Assembly (NCBI GenBank): GCA_026770585.1
Contig: MU646547.1
Location: forward strand, 120,109-137,717
Source of the DNA: Baffinella frigidus
Lineage: Eukaryota; Cryptophyceae; Cryptomonadales; Baffinellaceae
Direction: 5' to 3'
DNA length: 17,609 nt
Made by a program: the position numbers and the translations under genes. Below are positions 1-6,719 of the stretch, in pieces. The notes below the pieces were generated by a model. That model had not been told where the DNA came from. It searched no databases and worked only from the letters and a program-made list of their open reading frames with translations. Position 1 is the stretch's first letter. Each line of letters begins with the position of its first letter.

Positions 1-225
1 GTTTGGGTTTTGGGGTTTGGGGTTTGGGGTTTGGGGTTTGGGGTTTGGGGTTTGGGGGTTTGGGGTTTGGGGTTTGGGGTTTGGGGTTTGGGGTTTGGGG
101 TTTGGGGTTTGGGGTCTTGGTTTTAGGGTGCAGGGTTTAGGGTTTAGGGTTTAGGGTGCCAGAGTTGGGGCTTGGGGTTTCGTGTTTCGTGTTTGGGGTT
201 TGGGGTTTAGGGATACGACGTCGCA
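1..225. repeat. TTTGGGG / TTTAGGG telomere-like block, G-rich on + strand
   Basis: About 16 TTTGGGG heptamers followed by TTTAGGG and variants. This is an A-to-G variant of the plant-type unit. At a true left chromosome end the + strand would be C-rich, so this is interstitial. It is antisense to a gene on the minus strand, as the exon at 1338 would be. Confidence 0.9.
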
Positions 226-410
226 TGCAAGGGTTCAGCACGCCATTGTTTCATTCTATTCCGCGCCCAGGCTATCTCCTGAACCAAACCCTCAAGGTAA
301 TGCCTGGCACACCCATGAGGCAATGGTTCCGGAGGTCTCTCGGGTGGGTGGGCAGCACATGTGACAACCGCTCTGAACGAGTCCGGGAACGCCCCTGTCT
401 GAGAAAGAGA

Positions 411-632
411 GCTTTATTACTACCAAGACTTTATTACTACCAAAAAAAATATTACTACCAAGATCTTATTACTACCAAGAATTTATTACTACCAAGGCTT
501 TATCACTACCAAAACTTTCGTAGTACCAAGACTTTCTTACTACCAAGATTTTATTACTACCAAGACTTCATTACTACCAAGACTTTATTACTACGTAGAC
601 CGTATTGCTACCAAGACTGTATTACTACCAAA
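411..632. repeat. 17-bp tandem array, TTTATTACTACCAAGAC
   Basis: About 13 units with scattered substitutions and one A-run expansion. The unit length of 17 is not a multiple of three and the units are degenerate, so the open frame across it is not evidence of a gene. Confidence 0.9.
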
Positions 633-1030
633 CACGGCCCGCATTGTATACACCCCCACAAAGGCTGTTTCTGAGCAGGACCTAGAGAGAGGCCATGTGC
701 ACTCCACACGGGTGAGGCTGTTGCTGACCTGTCATGGCCTCAAAGGGCTTGACCATCCACTCCTCGAACCCCGCGCGAATACACACCGGCCACTACTGCC
801 GTGCGCGGTCGCGCTCCAGGCGAGCGCTGCATTCCTCTTTGTAACGCCCTGCATTTCGCGATTTACCACTAGCCCTGGCAGGTTGCTCAAATAGTGCCCT
901 GGGAAAATTTTCAATTCACCTTGCAGACACCCCGGATCTGGGGTGTCTGTGTTAACTTAAGTCCCAACCGTGGCACCAAATTAACTTTTGAGATTTCAGT
1001 TCCAGAGCACTATGTGAGCCACTTCCAAGG
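633..1030. other. no gene seen
   Basis: Contains a donor-side fragment of the minus-strand exon (729-760, GTCATGGCCTCAAAGGGC) and a short inverted GACACCCCGGATCTGGGGTGTC near 925-948. Nothing else recognised. Confidence 0.5.
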
Positions 1031-1036
1031 GCTAGT

Positions 1037-1167
1037 TTATCCGGGAACAAGTATTTTTCTTTTAAAAAATCCGTACGAAAATTACCACACAATTGCTTCG
1101 GACGTGACCGGTTGTGTAGTAATTTTCATTGCCAGCTTTTAAAAGAAAAATTCTTGTTCCCGGATAA
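1037..1167. mobile_element. foldback element family B, copy 1
   Basis: The ends are TTATCCGGGAACAAG and CTTGTTCCCGGATAA, with long matching subterminal arms (TTTTTCTTTTAAAA / TTTTAAAAGAAAAA) and an inner AAAATTACCACACAATT pairing with GTGTAGTAATTTT. TAGT flanks both sides (1033-1036, 1168-1171) as a 4-bp target duplication. No coding capacity. Confidence 0.75.
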
Positions 1168-1337
1168 TAGTGGTGTGGGCATCCAATGAACTTGTGGAGT
1201 TAGAATCCATCCGGAAAATGCTCGTATGAGCGGCCGACACGGGGTACAGTAAGTGGCACAATGCGTAGCATGTGCGGCGCTGACGCTGGTTGTTTGGCAA
1301 CAAATTATCAATCTCTCTCCAATGAACTTCAACGCAC

Positions 1338-1416
1338 CTGTCATGGCCTCAAAGGGCGCGACGATGCGCTCATGAATCTGCGTGATGATCACCTCCTTCG
1401 CTTCCTCCCATTCGTG
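1338..1416 (-). CDS. exon-like minus-strand segment HEWEEAKEV...
   Basis: On the minus strand, CTGGGCAG precedes a 79-nt frame reading HEWEEAKEVIITQIHERIVA PFEAMT, followed by the donor ACAG^GTGCG. The composition (charged, amphipathic, no low-complexity bias) and both flanking splice signals look like a real internal exon. Family not recognised. Copies of its donor side occur at 729-760 (ATGACAG^GTCAGC) and about 2465-2488, and degenerate whole copies at 1549-1626 and 1759-1836. Confidence 0.42.
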
Positions 1417-1948
1417 CTGCCCAGCCGATTTTTCGTGTCACCAGGCTGAATATACGTATATTACTGGCTTAGTACACATATATCAATATTAATATACTGG
1501 CTTAGTATAGCTTAATATACGTGTGTCAGGCTTAGTATACGTATATTACTGGCATGGCGTCAAACGGTGGACGATACGCTCATGGATCTGCGTGCGAATC
1601 ACCTCCCTCGCGTCCTCCCATTCGTGCTGCCCAGCAGATGTTTCGTGTCACCAGGCTGAATATACGTATATTACTGGCTTAGTACACATATATCGATATT
1701 AATATACTGGCGTAATATAGCTTAATATACGTGTGTCAGGCTTAGTATACGTATATTACTGGCATGGCGTCAAACGGTGGACGATACGCTCATGGATCTG
1801 CGTGCGAATCACCTCCCTCGCGTCCTCCCATTCGTGCTGCCCAGCAGATGTTTCGTGTCACCAGGCTGAATATACGTATATTAATGGCTTAGTAGATATA
1901 TATCAGGCTTAATATACGTATATTACTAGCCTGATATAGCTTAGTATA
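1343..1948. repeat. about 210-bp tandem array with TATACGTATA-rich spacer
   Basis: Units start near 1343, 1554 and 1764. Each has an exon-derived half (GATCTGCGTG..., CTCCCATTCGTGCTGCCCAG) and an AT-rich half made of CTTAGTATACGTATATTACT and relatives. The TATACGTATA motifs are palindromic. The third unit is interrupted at 1949 by the 494-bp inverted-repeat element, with array sequence resuming at 2443. Confidence 0.85.
1549..1836 (-). pseudogene. two decayed copies of the minus-strand exon
   Basis: The segments 1549-1626 and 1759-1836 repeat the exon at 1338-1416 as HEWEDAREVIRTQIHERIV. Both lack one base near the 3' end, lose the PFEAMT ending, and the donor GT is gone (CCATGCCAGTAATA). 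They are nearly identical to each other, so the second duplication is younger than the first. Confidence 0.55.
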
Positions 1949-2442
1949 CGGGCAATTTATTCATATGGGGTCCTAGGTGGTAAAGAAGATTGCATATGGG
2001 GCGCTGATTTCTTTTTTTCGATCTGGACACCCAAACGTCTCTTTTGATGGACGTGACCCACCACGTGACATTCTCTACGTGTTATAATCTCTTTACTACA
2101 GTCACGTGCGCTTCGCGCCTTGGAAAAAACATGACGCTTCGCGTCATGTTTTTTCCATCTTGGATGGGCCACAGTGGTGTAGGTAGCGCCTTAATTCACG
2201 GGGCGTCCCTTAATTGGCGGGGCGTCCCTTAATTGGCGGGGCGTCTCTTCAAGTTCTCGACGGGGTGTTCGTGTCGGTACATGTAGTAAAGCCGTTGCTT
2301 ATCCATGGACTTTTAAAAGAAAGCATGACTTCTCCACGACCTGCTCGTGTCCCTTTGCTGGACACGACAAATATCTCAAAATCGAAGGACCCCATATGCA
2401 TTCTTCTTTACCACATAGGACCCCATATGAATAAATTCCCCG
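1949..2442. mobile_element. 494-bp inverted-repeat element with 9-bp target duplication (Mutator-like)
   Basis: The ends are inverted repeats of about 53 bp differing at only a few positions: CGGGCAATTTATTCATATGG at the left and the complement of CGGGGAATTTATTCATATGG at the right. CTTAGTATA is present immediately outside both ends (1940-1948 and 2443-2451). A 9-bp duplication with long terminal inverted repeats is typical of Mutator-like elements, here non-autonomous: no transposase is visible. The interior has a perfect 17-bp hairpin (2121-2157) and a triplicated GGCGGGGCGTCCCTTAATT. Confidence 0.72.
2121..2157. repeat. perfect 17-bp hairpin inside the 494-bp element
   Basis: TGGAAAAAACATGACGC and its exact complement are separated by TTC. 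Confidence 0.85.
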
Positions 2443-2451
2443 CTTAGTATA

Positions 2452-2768
2452 CGTACATTACTGGTATGGTCTCAAGGGCGCGACGATTTTATTGATTACA
2501 AGACCAGCCCGACCACGTACTAAGACCCCTTGCGGGGTTTGGGGGGCAACTAGGATATAGAGTTCTCTCACACACCACTCGTTGTTGTAGCGATGTGCGA
2601 TGTACAATATACGTATATTACTGGCATGGTATACGTATATGAGGTGAGTCTGCTCGTCAAAAAGCGAGATGGCAGGGCAAGGCGAGGCGAGGTGAGACCA
2701 CTCGTTAAAATCCGAGGCGAGGTTTTTACACTCGTGCACTCGCAAAACCCCGAGATAGAGGCGAGTGC
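2452..2768. other. repeat remnants, no gene
   Basis: Resumption of the TATACGTATA array, a donor-side remnant of the minus-strand exon (about 2465-2488), then a purine-rich stretch with repeated ACTCGT and GAGGCGAG words. Confidence 0.45.
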
Positions 2769-2772
2769 ACTC

Positions 2773-2922
2773 TTATCTCAGAAAACGAGTTCTAAAACTC
2801 GTTTTTTTAAGTCAATTCTCCTACAAATTTGTCTACTTATACGGACAGTAAAGAATAAGTTGACGAATTTGTAGAGGAATTGACTTAAGAAAACGAGTTT
2901 TAGAACTCGTTTTCTGAGATAA
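2773..2922. mobile_element. foldback element family A, copy 1
   Basis: A 150-bp near-palindrome with ends TTATCTCAGAAAACGAG and CTCGTTTTCTGAGATAA, arms of about 65 bp and a small central loop. ACTC occurs at 2769-2772 and 2923-2926. The family has four very similar copies in this window, implying recent movement. Confidence 0.85.
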
Positions 2923-2926
2923 ACTC

Positions 2927-3066
2927 TCATCAGGGGAAACTGATCTTTCTTTCAGAGTCTGGTAACGATAATTACTACACAATTCGTTCATACTAGTAAT
3001 ATTAAAGCATTTGTGTGGTAATTTTCATTGCCAGCTTCTGAAAGAAAAACTGGTTGACCCGGATTA
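2927..3066. mobile_element. foldback element family B, copy 2, abutting A copy 1
   Basis: The ends are TCATCAGGGGAAACTG and CTGGTTGACCCGGATTA with inner arms TCTTTCAGAGTCTGG and CCAGCTTCTGAAAGAAA. Its left ACTC duplication (2923-2926) is the right duplication of A copy 1; its own right copy is at 3067-3070. Confidence 0.7.
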
Positions 3067-3142
3067 ACTCGTCAAAACGCGAGATCCCAGGGGTGAGGCT
3101 CGAGGAGAGAAGTACACTGCAGAACCTTGATAGGAGAGAATA

Positions 3143-3171
3143 ACACTGCAGAACGCGAGGTTCTGCAGTGT
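3143..3171. repeat. 12-bp hairpin ACACTGCAGAAC
   Basis: ACACTGCAGAAC and GTTCTGCAGTGT around a 5-base spacer. A direct copy of ACACTGCAGAAC lies just upstream (3115). Confidence 0.7.
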
Positions 3172-3182
3172 GAGCACACTAT

Positions 3183-3304
3183 CTAGCTCTGCCTGAGTTG
3201 AATTCTGGCTCGCCCTCAAGGCTTTTTATTCGACCTTTGGTACTGGATTTCTGCTCTTAAATATTTTTCAAGGACGCGCCAGAATAAAACTCAGGCAGAG
3301 CTAG
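3183..3304. mobile_element. foldback element family F, copy 1
   Basis: A 122-bp element with ends CTAGCTCTGCCTGAGTT and AACTCAGGCAGAGCTAG and inner arms TTCTGGCTCG / CGCGCCAGAATAAAAC. ACTAT flanks both sides (3178-3182, 3305-3309). A second copy of the same length is at 12421. Confidence 0.78.
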
Positions 3305-3320
3305 ACTATCACCCGCACCC

Positions 3321-3470
3321 TTATCTCAGAAAACGAGTTCTAAAACTCGTTTTCTTAAGTCAATTCCCCTACAAATTCGTCAACTTATTCTTTACTCTCC
3401 GCATAAGTTGACAAAAATGTAGTGGAATTGACTTAAGAAAACGAGTTTTAGAACTCGTTTTCTGAGATAA
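3321..3470. mobile_element. foldback element family A, copy 2
   Basis: 150 bp, ends TTATCTCAG and CTGAGATAA, duplication ACCC at 3317-3320 and 3471-3474. It differs from the other copies at only a few positions. Confidence 0.85.
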
Positions 3471-3474
3471 ACCC

Positions 3475-3700
3475 GAGGTGGTCCCGGCTGAGCTAGGGGA
3501 CTCTACAGTTGGAACTGTGAAACCACATGGAAGGGGCTCCAAATTTCTTCGCGTTCCTGAATATATTTAATTTCAGATTTGGCTTGGCATTTGAGCCATT
3601 TCGTACTTTCAGGGCTTTAAAATAGCTGGGTGTGTACCATGAATCATGTAGATGGACAGTTCCCGGAATTAAATCTATTAAGGTCCGGAACGAAATTGAT
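3475..3700. other. no supported gene
   Basis: A minus-strand open frame of 70 codons (3493-3705) has no recognisable domain and runs into the inverted repeat at 3702. I do not support it as a gene. Confidence 0.4.
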
Positions 3701-3701
3701 G

Positions 3702-3832
3702 CCACACAGCGGGCTACGAAGATCCCTTCGTAGCCGGAACCCCCCCGATGCCCCTACGGGTTGCCTACCGTAGGGCCTTAGGTCTTATCGCTTAGGGGTT
3801 ATTCAAAACCCCTTCGAAGTCCGCTGTGTGGG
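3702..3832. repeat. nested inverted repeat C (CCACACAGCGG ends)
   Basis: The outer ends CCACACAGCGGGCTACGAAG and CTTCGAAGTCCGCTGTGTGG pair imperfectly. Inside are GGCTACGAAG/CTTCGTAGCC, CCCTACGG/CCGTAGGG and GGGGTT/AACCCC hairpins. The terminal sequence recurs three to four times after EngB exon 8 (17151, 17347, 17446). Probably a mobile foldback element; no clear target duplication. Confidence 0.55.
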
Positions 3833-3909
3833 GTAGATACCTTGTCTTTCTTTGCCTGGATCTTGCGCTTCCTTTCTGCATCCTCCTCTTCCCTCTGCGC
3901 GCAGCGTGT

Positions 3910-4003
3910 TGAGGGTTTAGGGTTTGGGGTTTGGGGTTTAGGGTTGAGGGTTTGTGGTTTAGGGTTTGTGGTTTGTGGTTTGGGGTTTAGGGTTTATGGT
4001 TCC
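3910..4003. repeat. degenerate TTTAGGG-like block, G-rich on + strand
   Basis: About 12 units of TTTAGGG, TTTGGGG, TTTGTGG and TTTATGG. Directly followed by a sequence like the right end of a family B element (TCCCCGGATTA, ending near 4037) with no matching left end. Confidence 0.8.
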
Positions 4004-4036
4004 CATTTTCTTTTAAATTAAACATGTCCCCGGATT

Positions 4037-4740
4037 AGCTCGCTGGGCTCGTTTGCTCCAGGAGGCGCCAAAACGCTACACCCGGGACACCCAGGAGGCA
4101 CTGTCAAGGCCCGGGGTGTGGTGGGGGGGGGGCGGAGAGGGTGGAGGGCTGTTCCTCTTTTCGCACTTTGGTGACGTTGTCCAAAGTCGATTTCTCGAAG
4201 TTCAGTAGGTCGCCGATTTTGCCCTTTCCCAGCCGTCGGTGCTGATGAGGGGTGCACGCGGCATGTCAGCGTTGATGGCAGCCGAAGGAGTCGCAGTGGC
4301 AACAAAGGCGTTAAGTGTTCTCCGACTGCTGTGTATGAGACTGGGCATGAGTGGGATGAAAGACGTGAATCGGCAAACAAGGCTCAACCTCTACTCTGCA
4401 CTCCTGCGCACCAAGCCAACAGGCCAGGCAAACTGCATGGTCTCGCCCCCTGTCAAGCCCGCTGCCGACAAGCGTTGACAAAGCAAAAGCGATCCAGCCA
4501 CGGCTGGAACCCCAACGCCAGTGACAAGCTCCCATCAAATCCCACTTGCCGCCCCAAAACGAGACGAATCCACAGCAAACAAAGGCGGGGCTCACCGCAT
4601 CGTCGTCCGTCAGCTTCCCACCTGATTGTCCCATCACGAAAGACAAGGAACCACGCCGATAGAGATGACGTGGAGGTGATGACGCCTCGATCTCAAACGA
4701 TTTTGAAGCCTAAAATCTCAGTTTTAAAAGTCAGGGTTTT
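4037..4740. other. weak coding-like fragments, no gene assigned
   Basis: On the + strand, GCTCCAG at 4061 is followed by a short frame reading EAPKRYTRDTQEALS, and near 4265 by MSALMAAEGVAVATKALS, which faintly recalls an ankyrin repeat (SALMAA...). Neither has convincing boundaries. The long open frames on both strands here overlap each other and show no domain. Confidence 0.25.
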
Positions 4741-4744
4741 GACC

Positions 4745-4865
4745 GCAGTGGTCAAATTTTCGCCTCATCCGAAAGCAAAAATGCTTTCTCTGCAGTCCTT
4801 TCTACAGAAGGGCGTGTCGTTGGCATATGTTGGGCGAAATTAAAACCTAAAGGACCTAAAGGATC
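4745..4865 (-). repeat. inverted copy of the TCCTTTAGG module
   Basis: On the minus strand it reads TCCTTTAGGTCCTTTAGGTT then TTAATTTCGCCCAACATATG and CGAAAGCAAAAATGC-like sequence. It is the only copy in opposite orientation to the array at 7008-8870. Confidence 0.85.
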
Positions 4866-4889
4866 CATAAGCTCCATAAGCGGCACGGG

Positions 4890-5335
4890 GGTGACTTTTT
4901 TTTGGTTTCGGTAACCGGGGCTCAAATCCGGTTTCGGTAACCGGACCTCCCGGGTTACCGACTTGGTAACCCGGTAACCGGTAACTCAAAAATCTCGTTT
5001 CCCCCCTTAGGCGGTAACCCGGGGTCAAGGGCCCTTGCCAACAGTACTACAGTAGGCGTCAAAGACTCGAAGACTGTAAGCTGAAAGACACAATTTCACG
5101 GGTACCTCGCTCACAAGAAGTTTTAGCCAACTGGTACCGATCGGGCTCAAATGGCTCCACGTTTCTTAGGGTTACCGAGTTACCGTTTTCCTCCCCCAGC
5201 CCCCAGCCCTCAAGGCTCAAGGAGACCCTCAAGGAGACCCTGATTTGGTAACCTGGTTACCGCCGGTAACCCCGGATCGGCCGAAAACCGGTAACGGTAA
5301 CCGGACCTCGCCCAGTTACCAGAAAACCCCCATCA
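4890..5335. repeat. GGTAACC/GTTACC-rich block
   Basis: More than a dozen GGTAACC, GGTTACC or GTTACCG words, many as TTTCGGTAACCGG, in both orientations. GGTAACC is itself palindromic. No coding frame or terminal repeats seen. The stretch 5100-5120 resembles one end of element D. Confidence 0.7.
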
Positions 5336-5376
5336 CTGCATAAGCCTGGGTTCTGGCCGCGTCTCCCCTGCCGCAG

Positions 5377-5465
5377 TTCTGCACTGCACTAAGGAGAAGG
5401 ATTCTCCGACGGATTGGCCCCGCGGTCGCTGCCCGTCTCGAGGCAGTTGTGCAGGCTCTCACGAG
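5377..5465 (+). CDS. possible exon upstream of zinc-finger-like frame
   Basis: A pyrimidine-rich stretch ending CTGCCGCAG precedes an open frame reading FCTALRRRILRRIGPAVAAR, LEAVVQALT, amphipathic and protein-like. A donor AG^GTGGCT (phase 2) would connect in frame to an acceptor at 5677 (GGACACAG^T). The donor is weak and the frame also runs on without it, so the join is speculative. No family recognised. Confidence 0.28.
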
Positions 5466-5482
5466 GTGGCTGGTGAAGCAAG

Positions 5483-5994
5483 TTCCCGTTTCTGGGAGAG
5501 ATGGAGTTGGACTTATCTCAGAAAACGAGTTCTAAAACTCGTTTTCTTAAGTCAATTCCCCTACAAATTTGTCAACTTATGCGGAGAGTAAAGAATAAGT
5601 TGACGAATTTGTAGGGGAATTGACTTAAGAAAATGAGTTTTAGAACTCGTTTTCTGAGATAAGGACGCAGGACACAGTGGCAACGTGGATTCCCCGCTGG
5701 TTATGGAGTGTGCCGAGTGCGGGTTGATGCGAGACGGTGCGCTGGACCAGAGTGCCGAGGGCGACGGGCGAATCTACTACTACCCCTGCTTTATCTCAGA
5801 AAACGAGTTCTAAAACTCGTTTTCTTAAGTCAATTCCCCCACAAATTCGTCAACTTATTCTGTACTCTCCGCATAAGTTGACAAATTTGTAGGTGAATTG
5901 ACTTAAGAAAACGAGTTTTAGAACTCGTTTTCTGAGATAATACCCCTGCTGGGAGGAGTGGCAGGAGGAGGCTGAACTCCAAGAAACCCCCTAA
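5483..5994 (+). CDS. zinc-finger-like reading frame interrupted by two foldback elements
   Basis: Reading FPFLGEMELD, then from 5667 AGHSGNVDSPLVMECAECGL MRDGALDQSAEGDGRIYYYP C, then from 5951 WEEWQEEAELQETP and TAA (5992-5994). The C-x2-C followed by YYYPCW resembles small zinc-binding domains; I cannot name the family. The frame is continuous only if each 150-bp foldback element (5513-5662, 5791-5940) is removed together with one copy of its target duplication (154 and 160 nt, both leaving remainder 1 when divided by 3). Either this is a gene broken by two insertions, or the elements are removed from the RNA. The true start is unknown. Confidence 0.42.
5513..5662. mobile_element. foldback element family A, copy 3
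   Basis: 150 bp, same ends, duplication GGAC at 5509-5512 and 5663-5666. It sits inside a protein-like reading frame that becomes continuous when the element and one GGAC are removed. Confidence 0.85.
5791..5940. mobile_element. foldback element family A, copy 4, with 10-bp flanking repeat
   Basis: 150 bp, same ends, but flanked by a 10-bp direct repeat TACCCCTGCT (5781-5790, 5941-5950) instead of the 4 bp seen for the other three copies. It splits a cysteine/tryptophan pair (PC-W) in the zinc-finger-like frame. Confidence 0.85.
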
Positions 5995-5999
5995 ACAAG

Positions 6000-6302
6000 G
6001 TTTAGGGTTTAGGGTTTCCAAACCCTAAACCCTAAACCCTAAACCCTAAACCCTAAACCCTAAACCCTAAACATGAACCCTACACCCTAAACCCTAAACC
6101 CTTAACCAACCCTAAACCCTAAACCCTAAACCCCAAACCCTAAACCCTAAACCCTAAACCCTAAACCCTAAACCCTAAACCCCGAACCATAAACCCTGAA
6201 CCCTGAACCCTGAACCCTACACCCTAAACCATGAGCCCTGAACCCTAAACCTAAACCCTAAACCCTAAACCCTAAACCCTCACACTCTCAACCCTAAACC
6301 AG
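6000..6302. repeat. telomere-like array with head-to-head start, abutting an ankyrin exon
   Basis: Begins with three TTTAGGG units, then CC, then about 38 CCCTAAA-type units on the + strand with CCCTGAA, CCCTACA and other variants. The last unit forms the acceptor CCCTAAACCAG of ankyrin exon a. Confidence 0.92.
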
Positions 6303-6337
6303 GTTCTCTTGGCGGCGAAAGCGGACGTCAACGGGGG
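6303..6337 (+). CDS. ankyrin-repeat exon a
   Basis: Directly after CCCTAAACCAG the sequence reads VLLAAKADVNG and then GG^GTAACT, a strong donor (phase 2). LLAAKADVNG matches the end of one ankyrin repeat and start of the next (LL..GADVN). Joining at phase 2 to the acceptor at 6463 gives GG-A and continues in frame into a textbook ankyrin repeat, which strongly supports the exon. Ankyrin repeats are protein-binding scaffolds; the host protein cannot be named. Confidence 0.6.
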
Positions 6338-6463
6338 GTAACTTATCAAACTACTTAACATCAACCTGGCTGATATTTCCTGATAACGTTGTGACGCCAT
6401 AGGTCCAGCATCCCATTGGTGAAACTTATCAGCACCCAGCTGATGCACACACCGAAACGGCAG

Positions 6464-6719
6464 ATCGGGGGCGAAAGGCAAGGGACGAACACCTCTCCAT
6501 CTCGCTTTGGAGCAGAAGCAACACGCGGTTGTCGAAACGCTGCTCGACGCGGGAGCGGATGTGAAGATCAAACCGTCGACGCTGCATCTCGCAGTAGCTC
6601 CTTCGCGGACACATTCCACCTTGCAACGTTCCGCTGTCAAAACGCTGCTCGACGCGGGCGCCCGCACACACACCGAACCCAAGTCAGCCTTTGTGAGGCT
6701 CATGGTATCCCATGGCTGA
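6464..6719 (+). CDS. ankyrin-repeat exon b
   Basis: After ACGGCAG the frame reads SGAKGKGRTPLHLALEQKQH, AVVETLLDAGADVKIK, then STLHLAVAP, AVKTLLDAGARTHTEPKSA. Two ankyrin repeats are recognisable by TPLHLA, LLDAGADV and the second LLDAGA. The frame closes at TGA 6717-6719. Whether that is the true end or decay is unclear: the downstream array (to 9020) carries many degenerate copies of the last 90 bases (GAACCCAAGTCAGCC..., CTCATGGTATCCCATGG). A few upstream exons are probably missing or unrecognised. Confidence 0.6.

Noticed and set aside
1-130. True chromosome end
   Set aside because: The + strand at a left end should be C-rich; here it is G-rich, and the unit is the TTTGGGG variant.
411-632. 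CRISPR array
   Set aside because: Units are contiguous 17-bp repeats without unique spacers, in a eukaryotic intron-bearing context.
156-674. 172-codon open frame at the left end
   Set aside because: It runs through telomere-like and 17-bp tandem repeats; the repeated LLLPRLYYYQ-type peptide simply mirrors the repeat.
4331-4843. 170-codon + strand open frame, and overlapping minus-strand frames
   Set aside because: No domain, no homology recognised, opposing frames equally long, and the 3' part lies in a copy of the TCCTTTAGG repeat.
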